Source of the DNA: Pseudomonas frederiksbergensis
Lineage (GTDB): Bacteria > Pseudomonadota > Gammaproteobacteria > Pseudomonadales > Pseudomonadaceae
DNA: 64,000 bases
Reading direction: 5' to 3'
Assembly (NCBI RefSeq): GCF_035751725.1
Contig: NZ_CP142104.1
Location: forward strand, 310,001 to 374,000
Shown here: positions 1-10,153 of the stretch, one piece after another
How positions within the stretch are numbered: position 1 is the stretch's first letter
Layout: each line of letters begins with the position of its first letter
The notes under the pieces: generated by a model
The model's database searches: none
Seen by the model: the letters and a program-made list of their open reading frames with translations, nothing else
What the model was told of the DNA's origin: nothing
Program-made: the position numbers and the translations under genes

Positions 1-243
1 ACGTTGTCAGTGTCCGGCGCGGAGATCTACGCCGCTTCGGCGATTGCCGGCATGGGCCTGATCCAATGCCCGCATTACCGGATGAAGGAGCCGATCCGGC
101 AGGGCCTGATCCAGGAGGTTCTGGTGTCCATGCCGCCACCGCCGATGCCGGTGTCGGTCGTCTATCCCCATAACCGGCACATGTCGCCACGGGTACGGGT
201 GTTTGTGGATTGGGTGGCTGAGGTGTTTGCGCAGGCGCGTTAA
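1..243 (+). CDS. LysR-family transcriptional regulator, C-terminal fragment
   Basis: The reading frame is open from the first base, so the start lies outside the window and only the last 80 residues are seen. The residues (a SGAEIYAAS..GMGLIQCP stretch, then MPVSVVYPHNRHMSPRVRVFVDWV near the end) match the end of the LysR substrate-binding domain, where the HMSPRVRVFVDW motif is typical. The DNA-binding half is missing, so target and ligand cannot be inferred. The next gene starts 112 bases downstream on the same strand. Confidence 0.85.
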   Translation, partial: TLSVSGAEIYAASAIAGMGLIQCPHYRMKEPIRQGLIQEVLVSMPPPPMPVSVVYPHNRHMSPRVRVFVDWVAEVFAQAR

Positions 244-355
244 TGTGATTTTCGATTCCCTGATGCTGCACGTTGCCATGCGAACTTTCGGCCTGACCGA
301 TGCGTCTGTGAAATGTTAGCTTCTGCCACCCGTTGTCCGAACAGAGAGCCTTTCG

Positions 356-1393
356 ATGACCTACACCGCTGCGCAAAACCGCTACGAGTCCATTCCCTAT
401 CGCCGCGTCGGGCGCAGCGGATTGGTGCTTCCGGCCTTGTCACTCGGCTTGTGGCACAACTTCGGCGACAGCACGCCGATCGATACCCAGCGAGCCTTGC
501 TGCGTACAGCGTTCGACCTGGGCATCAACCACTTCGACCTCGCCAACAACTACGGCCCGCCCTATGGCAGCGCCGAAATCAATTTCGGCCGGCTGTTGCG
601 TGAAGATTTCAAGCAGTACCGCGATGAGCTGATCATTTCCAGCAAGGCCGGCTGGGACATGTGGCCCGGCCCCTATGGCCAGGGTGGCGGCTCGCGCAAG
701 TACGTGCTCGCCAGCCTCGACCAGAGCCTGCAGCGCTTGGGGCTGGATTACGTGGACATTTTCTATTCCCACCGCTTCGATTCCGATACGCCGCTGGAGG
801 AAACGGCCAGCGCACTGGCGACAGCCGTGCAGCAGGGCAAGGCTCTGTATATCGGCATTTCTTCGTATTCGGGTGTGAAAACCCGGGAAATGGCTGCGTT
901 GCTAAAGGAATGGAAAATCCCGCTGTTGATCCACCAACCGGCCTATAACCTGCTCAATCGCTGGGTGGAGAAAGACTTGCTGGACGCCACCGAGGAACTG
1001 GGCACTGGGGTGATCGCTTTCACTCCGCTGGCCCAGGGCCTGTTGACTGACAAATACCTCAAGGGCATTCCGGCCGATGCGCGGGTCAACCGCCCGGGCG
1101 GTGGCTCGTTGCAAGCTTCGCATTTATCCGAGGAAAACATCGCCCACGCGCGCGCGCTCAACGAAATCGCCCAGCGTCGCGGCCAAAGCCTGGCCCAGAT
1201 GGCCCTGGCCTGGACGCTGCGTGATCCGCGGGTCACCTCCGCCCTGATCGGCGCCAGCCGGCCGGAGCAGATCGTCGAAAACGTCGGGGCGCTGCGCAAC
1301 CTCGACTTCAGCGCCGAAGAACTGGCCGAGATCGATCGGTTTGCCCAGGAGGGCGGGATCAACCTGTGGGAAAAGCCTTCGACGGCGCAATAG
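356..1393 (+). CDS. mgrA: Aldo/keto reductase, YghZ/MgrA type
   Basis: This 345-residue TIM-barrel NADPH-dependent reductase resembles the YghZ/MgrA group, which reduces L-glyceraldehyde 3-phosphate and methylglyoxal. The catalytic tetrad of the superfamily is visible as D61, Y66, K97 and H139. The group-specific N-terminus (YRRVGRSGLVLPALSLGLWH) and the GWDMWPGPYG segment are both present. A C-terminal ALIGASRPEQIVENV stretch fits the NADPH-binding site. The upstream LysR gene is co-directional and 112 bases away, so regulation by it is possible but not shown. A REP palindrome follows. Family assignment is firm; the exact substrate is inferred. Confidence 0.88.
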   Translation: MTYTAAQNRYESIPYRRVGRSGLVLPALSLGLWHNFGDSTPIDTQRALLRTAFDLGINHFDLANNYGPPYGSAEINFGRLLREDFKQYRDELIISSKAGWDMWPGPYGQGGGSRKYVLASLDQSLQRLGLDYVDIFYSHRFDSDTPLEETASALATAVQQGKALYIGISSYSGVKTREMAALLKEWKIPLLIHQPAYNLLNRWVEKDLLDATEELGTGVIAFTPLAQGLLTDKYLKGIPADARVNRPGGGSLQASHLSEENIAHARALNEIAQRRGQSLAQMALAWTLRDPRVTSALIGASRPEQIVENVGALRNLDFSAEELAEIDRFAQEGGINLWEKPSTAQ

Positions 1394-1423
1394 GTTTAAT
1401 CCAACCTTAGTGGCCGCACATAA

Positions 1424-1456
1424 CCCTGTGGCGAGGGGATAAATACCCTGGCCACA
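1424..1456. repeat. REP palindrome
   Basis: An imperfect inverted repeat of the type GTGGCGAGGGGATAAAT..CCTGGCCAC lies between the convergent aldo/keto reductase and gshA genes. The same core recurs at 19713, 24529 and, in a variant form, 49189, 50517 and 52293. This fits the dispersed REP elements of P. fluorescens-group genomes. Confidence 0.7.
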
Positions 1457-1494
1457 AATCTGCATTCCCGCGCGGGTCCGTGGGAATGCTTTGG

Positions 1495-3078
1495 TCAGTT
1501 ACTGATCGCCAGGATGCTCGCCTGGTACGAACCCACGAACACGTCGAAATCCCCCACCTCGTTCTGCTCCAGTTCGGTTTGCTGGACCAGCGATTGCCGA
1601 GCGTTTTCCTCGAACGCAACGTGTTCGTCGGCCGACAAGGGCTCGGTGCGGAAAAACTCGGCGTGGGCCTTGCTCTGGCGCAGGGAGAACTCGGCGAAGC
1701 TTTCCTGGTGCTCGGCCATGGCGGCCAGTACCCGGGCGGATGGCGTCAGGGATGGGTCGCGGACTTTTGCCAGTTGGGCGTCCAGCGCCTGGCGATGGTG
1801 ATCGCTCCCTTGGTTCTGGTCCAGCAGCGCCGCCAGCGGAGCGATTTTTTCCAGCAGTTCCAGCGCCCAGGCTTGCATGTCTACCGACTGGCCCTGGCGC
1901 TGCAGTTGCAGGCCAGGCTTGCGGCCTTCCTTGACCACGCTCAGGAAGTTGCTGGTGGCGTTGCTGCACTCGTTGTTTTCCAGTTGCGGGCTGTCATTGA
2001 GGCCGCAATACAAGAGGAACGCATCGAGGAATCGCGATTCGGTGAGGTCGATGCCCATCGGCAGGAACGGGTTGATGTCCAGGCAACGCACTTCGACGTA
2101 CTGGATGCCCCGGGCCATCAGCGCCTGGATCGGCCGCTCGCCGGTATAGGTCACGCGCTTGGGACGGATGTTGGAGTAGTACTCGTTTTCGATCTGCAGG
2201 ATGTTGGTGTTGAGCTGCACCCATTCGCCGTTCTGGTGCGTGCCGATCTCGACATACGGCGCGTAGGGCGTCGCCACCGCTTTGCGCAGGCTGTCGGTGT
2301 AGCTCGCCAGGTCGTTGTAGCAAGGCGTCAATCCGGCCTGGGCGTTGCTCTGGTAACCCAGGTCGCTCATGCGCAGGCTGGTGGCGTAGGGCAAGTACAG
2401 CGTGTCCGGGTCCAATTGTTCCAATTGATGCGGCCGGCCACGCAGGAAACCCGCGTCCAGGGCCGGCGAGGCGCCGAACAGGTACATCAGCAGCCAGCTG
2501 TAGCGGCGGAAATTACGGATCAGCGCGATGTAGGCCGACGACTGGAAATCCCGGTCGCTCAGATCGCTGGCTTCGTCCTGCCGGAGCAAGGGCCAGAGCT
2601 TTTCCGGCAGGGAAAAGTTGTAGTGGATCCCGGCGATGCACTGCATGGTCTTGCCATAACGCAGCGCCAGGCCCTTGCGGTAAACGTACTTGAGTCGCCC
2701 GATATTCGAGGTGCCGTAGTAGGCGATCGGAATTTCTTCTTCAGCCGGCAGCGGGCACGGCATCGAAGGGCTCCACAGGTATTCGTCGCCGAGCTTGCTG
2801 TAGACGAACCGGTGGATTCTGTCGAGGCTGCGCAGGGTGTCGGCCGGGTTGGCCAGGGCCGGGGTGATGAACTCCAGCAGCGACTCGGAATAGTCGGTGG
2901 TGATCTGTTCGTTGGTCAGCGCCGAGCCCAGGGCCTCGGGATGCGGGGTCTGCGCCAGGCGTCCATCGCCCGTGACGCGCAGGCATTCACGCTCGATACC
3001 GTGCAGGCACTGCTCGAGCAGGGAGAGGTTGGCGCGCTCGCCGAGCAGGGCCAGGCGGCGGTTTAAAAGGTCGCTCAA
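1495..3078 (-). CDS. gshA: Glutamate-cysteine ligase
   Basis: Makes gamma-glutamylcysteine from glutamate and cysteine with ATP, the first and rate-limiting step of glutathione synthesis in the cytoplasm. The protein matches the proteobacterial GshA family along its whole length (GIERECLRV near the N-terminus, [32 protein letters not shown]). I chose the TTG at 3078 because AAGGA sits seven bases upstream. It gives a 527-residue protein starting [13 protein letters not shown], the usual start in Pseudomonas. A GTG five codons upstream is the alternative. It lies downstream of tex and a thioesterase on the same strand, separated by 162 bases. Confidence 0.95.
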   Translation of the reverse strand: MSDLLNRRLALLGERANLSLLEQCLHGIERECLRVTGDGRLAQTPHPEALGSALTNEQITTDYSESLLEFITPALANPADTLRSLDRIHRFVYSKLGDEYLWSPSMPCPLPAEEEIPIAYYGTSNIGRLKYVYRKGLALRYGKTMQCIAGIHYNFSLPEKLWPLLRQDEASDLSDRDFQSSAYIALIRNFRRYSWLLMYLFGASPALDAGFLRGRPHQLEQLDPDTLYLPYATSLRMSDLGYQSNAQAGLTPCYNDLASYTDSLRKAVATPYAPYVEIGTHQNGEWVQLNTNILQIENEYYSNIRPKRVTYTGERPIQALMARGIQYVEVRCLDINPFLPMGIDLTESRFLDAFLLYCGLNDSPQLENNECSNATSNFLSVVKEGRKPGLQLQRQGQSVDMQAWALELLEKIAPLAALLDQNQGSDHHRQALDAQLAKVRDPSLTPSARVLAAMAEHQESFAEFSLRQSKAHAEFFRTEPLSADEHVAFEENARQSLVQQTELEQNEVGDFDVFVGSYQASILAISN

Positions 3079-3240
3079 GTTGAATTCCTTCACGCGTCAG
3101 TCGCCCCAATATGGGGGTGGGCAAGACGGTCTACAAGGGTGAAGTTAAAACTGGCGTGTTCGCCTGGTTTCTGTGCGGCCCAAGGCTAATCGCCGCAGTC
3201 CCACATGACATCGAAATTAACTCAAATCGATGACAGGGAG

Positions 3241-3624
3241 CTATAGGACTGCGAACGTGCCTTGCGCTTTTGCGACCAGCTTGTCGCCTTGCATCACTTC
3301 GGCCTCGACCACCAGCGTGCGCCGGCCCGGGTGGATGACCCGGGCGGTGCACAACACGTCGCCGTCGGACACAGCGCGAATGTAGTTGATCTTGCACTCG
3401 ATGGTCGCGCTCTGCTGGTCAAAGCCATGGACACTGGAGCAGGCCAGTCCCATGGCGATGTCCACCAGGCTGAACAGTGCGCCGCCGTGGAGCTTGCCGC
3501 CACGATTGCGCAACTCGGGTTCGAGGCCCAGGGCGACTTGCGCCACCCCATCCCCAAGGCTGTGCAGACGGCAGCCGAGCAGCTTGAAGAACGCGCTCTC
3601 CACCAACCCGGCCGGCGCGTCCAT
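3241..3624 (-). CDS. PaaI-family (hotdog) thioesterase
   Basis: A 127-residue single hotdog-fold protein of the PaaI/YbgC-like superfamily, predicted to hydrolyse an acyl-CoA thioester in the cytoplasm. The family signature is visible as NRGGKLHGGALFSLVDIAMG around residues 40-60, with the asparagine and the HGG turn near the active site. The ATG overlaps the tex stop codon by one base in a TGATG arrangement, so translation is probably coupled to tex. Why a thioesterase should be tied to tex is not clear. The acyl substrate cannot be deduced. Confidence 0.85.
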   Translation of the reverse strand: MDAPAGLVESAFFKLLGCRLHSLGDGVAQVALGLEPELRNRGGKLHGGALFSLVDIAMGLACSSVHGFDQQSATIECKINYIRAVSDGDVLCTARVIHPGRRTLVVEAEVMQGDKLVAKAQGTFAVL

Positions 3625-5948
3625 CAGCGCTTCTTCAATTGCTTGGCGTTGGCGAACAACGAGGCCATGGCGTTGTTGGCCGGGGCCGCGGTGGCGGTTT
3701 CCTTGCGTGGCGCGGTGTTCTGCGACTGGCGCGGCGCGGCGCCTGGGCGAGCACCGCGGGCACCGTCGACTTTCTCGCCTGGCGTGTCGCTCATGCGCAT
3801 CGACAAGCCAACGCGTTTGCGCGGGATATCGACTTCCATGACTTTTACTTTCACCACGTCGCCGGCCTTCACGGCTTCGCGCGGATCCTTGATGAATTTT
3901 TCCGACAGTGCGGAGATGTGGACGAGGCCGTCCTGGTGCACGCCGATGTCGACGAACGCGCCGAAGTTGGTCACGTTGGTCACTACGCCTTCGAGGATCA
4001 TGCCCGGTTGCAGGTCCTTGAGGTCCTCGACGCCTTCCTGGAATTCGGCGGTCTTGAATTCCGGACGTGGGTCGCGGCCCGGCTTCTCCAGCTCTTGCAG
4101 GATGTCGGTGACGGTGGGCAGGCCGAAGGTTTCGTCGGTGAATTTCTTCGGATCCAGGCGCTTGAGGAACGCGGCGTCACCGATCAACGAGCGGATGTCG
4201 CGGTCGGTCTGGGCGGCGATGCGTTGCACCAGCGGGTAGGCTTCAGGGTGGACGGCCGAGGAATCGAGCGGGTTGTCGCCGTTCATGACGCGCAGGAAGC
4301 CGGCGGCCTGCTCGAAGGTTTTTTCACCCAGGCGCGGGACTTTCTTCAACGCGGCGCGGGTCTTGAATGCGCCGTGTTCGTCACGGTGGGTGACGATGTT
4401 CTGTGCCAGCGTGGCGTTCAGGCCGGAGATACGTGCCAGCAGCGCCACCGAAGCGGTGTTCACGTCCACGCCCACGGCGTTCACGCAATCCTCCACAACG
4501 GCGTCGAGGCCGCGCGCCAATTTCAGTTGGGACACGTCATGCTGATACTGGCCGACACCGATGGATTTCGGATCGATCTTCACCAGTTCCGCCAATGGAT
4601 CCTGCAGGCGACGGGCAATCGACACCGCGCCACGGATCGACACGTCCAGGTCCGGGAATTCCTTAGAGGCCAGTTCCGACGCGGAGTAAACCGACGCGCC
4701 GGCCTCGGAGACCATGACCTTGGTCATTTTCATGGCTGGGTACTTCTTGATCAGTTCGGCGGCCAACTTGTCAGTCTCGCGGCTGGCGGTGCCGTTGCCG
4801 ATGGCGATCAGGTCCACCGAGTGCTTGGCGCACAGGGCGGCGAGCACGGCGAGGGTCTGGTCCCATTTATTGTGCGGCACGTGCGGGTAGACCGTGGCGT
4901 GGTCGAGCAGCTTGCCGGTGGAATCCACCACCGCCACCTTGCAACCGGTGCGCAGGCCCGGGTCCAGGCCCAGGGTGGCGCGCGGGCCGGCCGGCGCTGC
5001 CAGCAGCAAGTCGTGCAGGTTGTGGGCGAACACGTTGATCGCCTCGGTCTCGGCGTTATCGCGCAGCTCACCGAGCAAGTCGGTTTCCAGGTGGGTGTAG
5101 AGCTTGACCTTCCAGGTCCAGCGCACCACCTCGGCCAGCCATTTGTCGGCGGCGCGGTTCTGGTTCTGGATGCCGAACTGCTGGCCGATCATGCCTTCGC
5201 ACGGGTGCATGGTCCCCGGCAATTCCTCGCCGACTTTCAACGCGGTGCTGAGGATGCCTTCGTTGCGACCCCGGAAAATCGCCAGGGCACGGTGGGACGG
5301 CATGCTCTTGAGTGGTTCGTCGTGCTCGAAGTAGTCGCGGAACTTGGCGCCTTCCTCTTCCTTGCCGGCGATGACGCGGGCGCTGAGGATGGCTTCCTGT
5401 TTAAGGAAGTTGCGCAGCTTCTCCAACAGATTGGCGTCTTCGGCGAAACGCTCCATGAGGATGTACTTGGCGCCTTCCAGCGCGGCCTTCACGTCCGCCA
5501 CGCCTTTTTCGGCATCGACGAAGCGCGCGGCTTCGGTTTCCGGTGCCAGGCTCGGGTCGTTGAACAGGCCGTCGGCCAGCTCGCCGAGGCCTGCTTCCAG
5601 GGCAATCTGGCCCTTGGTGCGGCGCTTTTGCTTGTAGGGCAGGTACAAGTCTTCGAGGCGGGTCTTGGTGTCGGCCAGCTTGATGTCGCGCTCGAGTTGC
5701 GGAGTCAGCTTGCCCTGCTCCTGGATACTCGCGAGGATGCTGATGCGCCGTTCGTCGAGTTCGCGCAGGTAGCGCAGGCGCTCTTCCAGATGACGCAACT
5801 GGGTGTCATCGAGGCTGCCTGTCACTTCTTTCCGGTAACGGGCGATGAAAGGGACCGTGGAGCCTTCATCGAGTAGCGCGACGGCCGCTTCGACCTGTTG
5901 TGGGCGGACGCCGAGTTCCTCGGCGATGCGGCTGTTGATGCTGTCCAT
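3624..5948 (-). CDS. tex: Tex family RNA-binding transcription accessory protein
   Basis: A 774-residue homologue of Tex, a nucleic-acid-binding protein acting with the transcription machinery. Domains in order: N-terminal helical region (starting [14 protein letters not shown]), a YqgF/RNaseH-like core ([20 protein letters not shown]), helix-hairpin-helix repeats ([34 protein letters not shown]), and a C-terminal S1 RNA-binding domain ([21 protein letters not shown]). A basic, Ala/Gln-rich tail follows. I chose the ATG at 5948, which has an AGGTGG ribosome-binding site just upstream, over a TTG five codons earlier. It is the first gene of a tex-thioesterase pair, with gshA further downstream. 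Confidence 0.95.
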   Translation of the reverse strand: MDSINSRIAEELGVRPQQVEAAVALLDEGSTVPFIARYRKEVTGSLDDTQLRHLEERLRYLRELDERRISILASIQEQGKLTPQLERDIKLADTKTRLEDLYLPYKQKRRTKGQIALEAGLGELADGLFNDPSLAPETEAARFVDAEKGVADVKAALEGAKYILMERFAEDANLLEKLRNFLKQEAILSARVIAGKEEEGAKFRDYFEHDEPLKSMPSHRALAIFRGRNEGILSTALKVGEELPGTMHPCEGMIGQQFGIQNQNRAADKWLAEVVRWTWKVKLYTHLETDLLGELRDNAETEAINVFAHNLHDLLLAAPAGPRATLGLDPGLRTGCKVAVVDSTGKLLDHATVYPHVPHNKWDQTLAVLAALCAKHSVDLIAIGNGTASRETDKLAAELIKKYPAMKMTKVMVSEAGASVYSASELASKEFPDLDVSIRGAVSIARRLQDPLAELVKIDPKSIGVGQYQHDVSQLKLARGLDAVVEDCVNAVGVDVNTASVALLARISGLNATLAQNIVTHRDEHGAFKTRAALKKVPRLGEKTFEQAAGFLRVMNGDNPLDSSAVHPEAYPLVQRIAAQTDRDIRSLIGDAAFLKRLDPKKFTDETFGLPTVTDILQELEKPGRDPRPEFKTAEFQEGVEDLKDLQPGMILEGVVTNVTNFGAFVDIGVHQDGLVHISALSEKFIKDPREAVKAGDVVKVKVMEVDIPRKRVGLSMRMSDTPGEKVDGARGARPGAAPRQSQNTAPRKETATAAPANNAMASLFANAKQLKKR

Positions 5949-6303
5949 AAAACCACCTGACAAATTGTGAAATCAGGCTCGCCGCCGCGCAAATCGGGCT
6001 CGGCAAGACTGGTTGAGCGGCCTGGCATGCGCCGCTGCCTGGGTCAAAAGGCTGCCTGTTGACCCGCGAAATTCAAAAAGTGCTGCCTGGCCAGGGGTAA
6101 AAGTGTTCCGCCGGTTCAGCGATCCGGCCCGGTCCTGGCACAAAGGCCGCGCATTATAACCAGCGTTCCGCCGTTAGGGTGCGTCGTGCCCGCAGGCTGG
6201 ATCAGTGGAATGCTGGAGATAGGCGAAAAATCTGCTAACAATGCACACGGTACGCACAGCGGCAGCTAGGCCATAATGCGCGCCGAGATCAAAGGAGCTT
6301 CCT
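5949..6303. promoter_or_regulatory. Divergent tex / ompR intergenic region
   Basis: This 355-base gap separates divergent genes and must hold both promoters. On the minus strand a perfect TATAAT (plus positions 6153-6158) is a candidate -10 for tex. On the plus strand CATAAT at 6272-6277 is a candidate -10 for ompR, followed by an AAAGGAG ribosome-binding site before the ATG at 6304. I see no gene in the gap. Confidence 0.35.
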
Positions 6304-7044
6304 ATGAGCAGCACCGCACAAACTGCTGAAGGCGAAAAAATTCTGATTGTTGACGACGATCCTGGGCTGAGCAGCCTGCTGGAGCGCTTTTTCGTCAGCA
6401 AGGGCTACCGAGCCCGCACCGTACCGAACACCGAGCAGATGGACCGTCTGCTGGCCCGGGAGGTTTTCAACCTGGTGGTCCTCGACCTGATGCTGCCTGG
6501 TGAAGACGGCCTTACCGCCTGTCGTCGCCTGCGTGGCGCGAACAACCAGATCCCGATCATCATGCTGACCGCCAAGGGCGACGAGCTGAGCCGTATCAAG
6601 GGCCTGGAGCTGGGCGCCGACGATTACCTGGCCAAGCCGTTCAACCCGGACGAGCTGATGGCGCGGGTCAAGGCGGTCTTGCGTCGCCAGTCGGCGCCGG
6701 TGCCAGGCGCTCCGGGCAGCGAAGACGAGAGCGTGACCTTCGGCGACTATGAACTGTCGTTGGCCACTCGCGAGCTGAAGCGTGGCGACGAGATCCACAT
6801 GCTTACCACCGGCGAATTCGCCGTGCTCAAGGCCTTGGTGATGAACGCGCGCCAGCCGCTGACGCGGGACAAGCTGATGAACCTGGCCCGTGGCCGCGAG
6901 TGGGATGCGCTGGAGCGCTCCATCGACGTGCAGATTTCCCGTCTGCGCCGGATGATCGAGCCCGATCCATCCAAGCCGCGTTATATCCAGACCGTCTGGG
7001 GCGTAGGTTACGTATTCGTGCCGGATGGCGCCGCCGGAAAGTGA
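6304..7044 (+). CDS. ompR: Two-component response regulator OmpR
   Basis: A 246-residue cytoplasmic response regulator. The receiver domain (about residues 10-125) shows the acidic pocket VDDDP, the phospho-acceptor D61 in LDLMLPGEDG, and the conserved lysine in LAKPF. The winged-helix DNA-binding domain follows (ELKRGDEIHMLTTGEF...LSRLRRMIEPDPSKPRYIQTVWGVGYVF, with ISR in this copy). It belongs to the OmpR/PhoB subfamily and is followed 111 bases later by its partner kinase EnvZ. In Pseudomonas this pair is usually called OmpR-EnvZ or AmgRS-like and responds to envelope or osmotic stress; the signal here is inferred from homology. Confidence 0.95.
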   Translation: MSSTAQTAEGEKILIVDDDPGLSSLLERFFVSKGYRARTVPNTEQMDRLLAREVFNLVVLDLMLPGEDGLTACRRLRGANNQIPIIMLTAKGDELSRIKGLELGADDYLAKPFNPDELMARVKAVLRRQSAPVPGAPGSEDESVTFGDYELSLATRELKRGDEIHMLTTGEFAVLKALVMNARQPLTRDKLMNLARGREWDALERSIDVQISRLRRMIEPDPSKPRYIQTVWGVGYVFVPDGAAGK

Positions 7045-7056
7045 TCGGCGATTTGT

Positions 7057-7139
7057 AGGAGCGGGTAGCCTGGCTGGTTGAAGTCTTTTCCAGGCGACTC
7101 GCGGTCCGTCATTGTGCGAGCATCGCTCGCTCCTGCAAG
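7057..7139. repeat. Degenerate REP-like sequence between ompR and envZ
   Basis: The short spacer carries TAGGAGCGGGTAGCC at its left and GCGAGCATCGCTCGCTCCTGCA at its right. These resemble the arms of REP-type palindromes seen elsewhere in the window. It is degenerate and could equally be a transcript-processing hairpin. Confidence 0.35.
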
Positions 7140-7155
7140 TGTGTAGCGGCTATTC

Positions 7156-8469
7156 ATGAAAACCCCCGTTTGGTTCCCCCAGAGTTTTTTCTCCCGCACC
7201 CTCTGGCTGGTGCTCATTGTCGTGCTTTTTTCCAAGGCGCTGACGCTGGTCTACCTGCTGATGAACGAAGATGTGCTGGTGGACCGTCAATACAGTCACG
7301 GCGTTGCCTTGACCTTGCGAGCCTACTGGGCGGCAGACGAAACCAATCGGGCGAAGATTGCCGAGGCGGCCACATTGATCCGGGTGGTCGGTGCCGGTGT
7401 ACCGGAAGGCGAGCAGCACTGGCCGTACAGCGAGATTTATCAGCGGCAGATGCAGGCCGAGCTGGGTGCCGACACCGAGGTACGATTGCGCATGCATTCG
7501 CCGCCGGCCTTGTGGGTCCGCGCTCCAAGCCTGGGGGATGGTTGGCTGAAGGTTCCGCTGTACCCTCATCCGTTGCGTGGCCAGAAAATCTGGAACGTGC
7601 TGGGCTGGTTCCTGGCGATCGGCCTGTTATCGACAGCTTCGGCATGGATCTTCGTCAGCCAGCTCAACCAACCGCTCAAGCGCCTGGTCTACGCCGCCCG
7701 GCAGCTGGGGCAGGGGCGTAGCGTACGGTTGCCGATCAGCGACACGCCCAGTGAGATGACGGAGGTGTACCGCGCCTTCAACCAGATGGCCGAGGATGTC
7801 GAGCAGGCCGGACGCGAGCGTGAGCTGATGCTTGCGGGTGTCTCCCATGACTTGCGCACGCCCCTGACCCGATTGCGGCTTTCTTTGGAATTGATGGGCG
7901 AGCACACCGACCTGACCGACGAAATGGTCCGTGACATTGAAGACATGGACGCGATTCTCGACCAGTTCCTGGCGTTCATTCGAGACGGTCGTGATGAGTC
8001 GGTGGAAGAAGTCGACCTCAGCGACCTTGTCCGGGAGGTGGCTGCGCCCTATAACCAGAACGAAGAGAAGGTCCACCTGCGCCTGGAACCGATCCAGCCG
8101 TTTCCGTTACGTCGCGTATCGATGAAGCGCTTGCTGAACAACCTGATTGGCAACGCCCTGAACCATGCCGGCACCGGTGTGGAGGTTGCTGCCTACGTAT
8201 CCGGCGATACCAGCGCGCCCTACGTCGTGCTGAGCGTCATGGACCGAGGCGCCGGCATCGATCCGTCGGAGTTGGAGGCGATCTTCAATCCATTCACCCG
8301 GGGTGATCGTGCCCGAGGTGGTAAGGGCACTGGGCTGGGCCTGGCGATCGTCAAGCGTATCGCCTCGATGCACGGCGGCAACGTCGAGCTGCGCAACCGA
8401 GTCGGTGGCGGGCTGGAAGCGCGGGTGCGGCTGCCGTTGGGCTTGATGCTGCCTCGGGATGCGGTGTAG
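7156..8469 (+). CDS. envZ: Sensor histidine kinase EnvZ
   Basis: A 437-residue inner-membrane kinase paired with OmpR. Two membrane helices are visible (about residues 14-36 and 146-167) flanking a periplasmic sensor loop of about 110 residues. A HAMP linker follows (NQPLKRLVYAARQLGQG). The dimerisation/phospho-acceptor box has H231 in VSHDLRTPLTRLRL. The ATPase domain shows N (NNLIGNALNHA), G1 (DRGAGIDPSE) and G2 (GKGTGLGLAIVKRI) boxes, so the enzyme should be active. Length and layout are normal for the family. Confidence 0.94.
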   Translation: MKTPVWFPQSFFSRTLWLVLIVVLFSKALTLVYLLMNEDVLVDRQYSHGVALTLRAYWAADETNRAKIAEAATLIRVVGAGVPEGEQHWPYSEIYQRQMQAELGADTEVRLRMHSPPALWVRAPSLGDGWLKVPLYPHPLRGQKIWNVLGWFLAIGLLSTASAWIFVSQLNQPLKRLVYAARQLGQGRSVRLPISDTPSEMTEVYRAFNQMAEDVEQAGRERELMLAGVSHDLRTPLTRLRLSLELMGEHTDLTDEMVRDIEDMDAILDQFLAFIRDGRDESVEEVDLSDLVREVAAPYNQNEEKVHLRLEPIQPFPLRRVSMKRLLNNLIGNALNHAGTGVEVAAYVSGDTSAPYVVLSVMDRGAGIDPSELEAIFNPFTRGDRARGGKGTGLGLAIVKRIASMHGGNVELRNRVGGGLEARVRLPLGLMLPRDAV

Positions 8470-8494
8470 CGACTCTCTCAAGTCAGGCAGCAAA

Positions 8495-8521
8495 CCTGTG
8501 GAAGCAAGCTTGCTCCCACAG
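8495..8521. repeat. REP-like palindrome between envZ and rimK
   Basis: CCTGTGG-AAGCAAGCTTGCTT-type inverted repeat ending CTCCCACAG, lying between convergent genes. The core CTGTGG..CCACAG is shared with the palindrome at 34131. Confidence 0.6.
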
Positions 8522-8533
8522 TAATTAAATGGA

Positions 8534-9439
8534 TCAACCCTTGCCCTTGGTCCGGGTCATGTTCGGCCCACCATTCTTTTCCAGGTGCTCGATGATGATC
8601 CCCGCCACGTTCTTGCTGGTGGTGGTCTCGATGCCTTCCAGGCCTGGCGAAGAGTTGACCTCCATCACCAGCGGTCCGTGATTGGATCGCAGGATGTCCA
8701 CGCCAGCCACCGCCAGCCCCATGACCTTGGCCGCACGCAGGGCGGTCATGCGTTCTTCCGGGGTGATCTTGATCAAACTGGCGCTACCGCCGCGATGCAG
8801 GTTGGAGCGAAATTCCCCTGGCCTGGCCTGGCGCTTCATCGAGGCGATCACCTTGTCGCCGACCACGAAACAACGAATGTCGGCGCCGCCGGCTTCCTTG
8901 ATGTACTCCTGGACCATGATGTTCTGCTTCAGGCCCATGAACGCTTCGATCACCGACTCCGCCGCCGTCGCGGTTTCACACAGCACCACGCCAATGCCTT
9001 GGGTGCCCTCCAGCACCTTGATCACCAGAGGCGCGCCATTGACCATGGCGATGAGGTCGGGAATGTCATCCGGGGAGTGGGCGAAGCCGGTCACGGGCAA
9101 GCCGATACCGCGCCGAGACAGCAATTGCAGCGAGCGCAGCTTGTCTCGCGAGCGGGCAATCGCGACGGATTCATTGAGGGGATACACACCCATCATTTCG
9201 AACTGGCGCAGCACTGCACAACCGTAGAAGGTCACCGATGCGCCGATGCGCGGGATCACCGCATCGAAGCCTTCCAGGGGTTTGCCGCGGTAATGGATCT
9301 GCGGCTTGTGGCTGGCGATGTTCATGTAGGCGCGCAGGGTATCGATCACCACCATTTCATGGCCACGTTCGGTCCCGGCTTCAACGAGACGACGAGTGGA
9401 ATACAGACGCGGATTTCGCGACAGCACAGCGATCTTCAT
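8534..9439 (-). CDS. rimK: RimK, ribosomal protein S6 glutamate ligase
   Basis: A 301-residue ATP-grasp enzyme that adds glutamate residues to the C-terminus of ribosomal protein S6. Visible motifs include [18 protein letters not shown] at the start, [21 protein letters not shown], the ATP-binding [13 protein letters not shown] stretch, and the metal-binding [13 protein letters not shown] near the end. It overlaps rimB by four bases (ATGA), so the two are translationally coupled. In P. fluorescens the Rim system is reported to tune ribosome composition during plant colonisation. No rimA is recognisable upstream. Confidence 0.95.
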   Translation of the reverse strand: MKIAVLSRNPRLYSTRRLVEAGTERGHEMVVIDTLRAYMNIASHKPQIHYRGKPLEGFDAVIPRIGASVTFYGCAVLRQFEMMGVYPLNESVAIARSRDKLRSLQLLSRRGIGLPVTGFAHSPDDIPDLIAMVNGAPLVIKVLEGTQGIGVVLCETATAAESVIEAFMGLKQNIMVQEYIKEAGGADIRCFVVGDKVIASMKRQARPGEFRSNLHRGGSASLIKITPEERMTALRAAKVMGLAVAGVDILRSNHGPLVMEVNSSPGLEGIETTTSKNVAGIIIEHLEKNGGPNMTRTKGKG

Positions 9440-9918
9440 GCAACACCTGTGGCAGAGGTAGTGGACACCGGGAATGCCGGCTTGTCTTGAACGTATTTGA
9501 TGCCTGGATTGACCACCAATTGGCCGTCAATCAAGGCTTTGGAACCCAGCAACAGGCGATAGCGCATGGATTTGCGGCAGGCGAGGGTGAATTCGACCCG
9601 CCAGAACCGATCGCCCAGTGCCAACGTGGTGCTGATCACGTAGCGGACCTGGGCGTGGCCGTTGGAACTCTTGATGGTCTTGCGCGCCACCAGCGGCGCT
9701 TCGCAACGGCGATGACGCAGTTGTACGACGGTGCCAAGGTGTGCGGTGAAGCGCACCCATTTTTCGCCGTCACGCTCGAACGGTTCGATGTCGGTGGCAT
9801 GCAGGCTGGAGGTGCTGGCGCCAGTGTCGATTTTCGCCCGCAGCCCCGCGACTCCCAGGTCCGGGAGCGCCACCCATTCGCGCAGACCGACGACGGTCAG
9901 ATGGTCAAAAGTCTTCAA
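9436..9918 (-). CDS. rimB: RimB, retropepsin-like protease
   Basis: A 160-residue protein of the family annotated as ATP-dependent zinc protease, which has a retropepsin-like fold. The active-site motif [12 protein letters not shown] is visible around residues 30-41. I chose the TTG at 9918 ([15 protein letters not shown]), which has AGG eight bases upstream; a TTG three codons earlier overlaps the AGG itself. Its stop overlaps the rimK start, forming a two-gene operon. RimB is thought to counteract or assist RimK modification of S6; that role is established knowledge, not seen in sequence. Confidence 0.88.
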   Translation of the reverse strand: MKTFDHLTVVGLREWVALPDLGVAGLRAKIDTGASTSSLHATDIEPFERDGEKWVRFTAHLGTVVQLRHRRCEAPLVARKTIKSSNGHAQVRYVISTTLALGDRFWRVEFTLACRKSMRYRLLLGSKALIDGQLVVNPGIKYVQDKPAFPVSTTSATGVA

Positions 9919-10153
9919 ATAAAACAACCTGAAATTGGCACATCGGATAGCGGACTCCGCGAATCGCGGTATTCACGCAGAATAATCACAAAATGGCGAC
10001 AGTTATCTACGTACTTGTTTGCAGGTGTAACCGTTACCGACGCATGCCGTGCGAACGGTGGGGTCGGCGGGCATTCTATCCGTCGGGACGGATTCGTGCG
10101 CCCGACAAAAACGGTAGTACAGTTCCAGCTATTGGTTAGAAAGAGGAATCGCA

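Noticed and set aside
1480..3066. Long plus-strand frame (528 codons) opposite gshA
   Set aside because: Shadow of a GC-rich gene; no family likeness and the minus-strand gene is certain.
3639..5876. Long plus-strand frame (745 codons) opposite tex
   Set aside because: Shadow of tex; composition typical of antisense frames.
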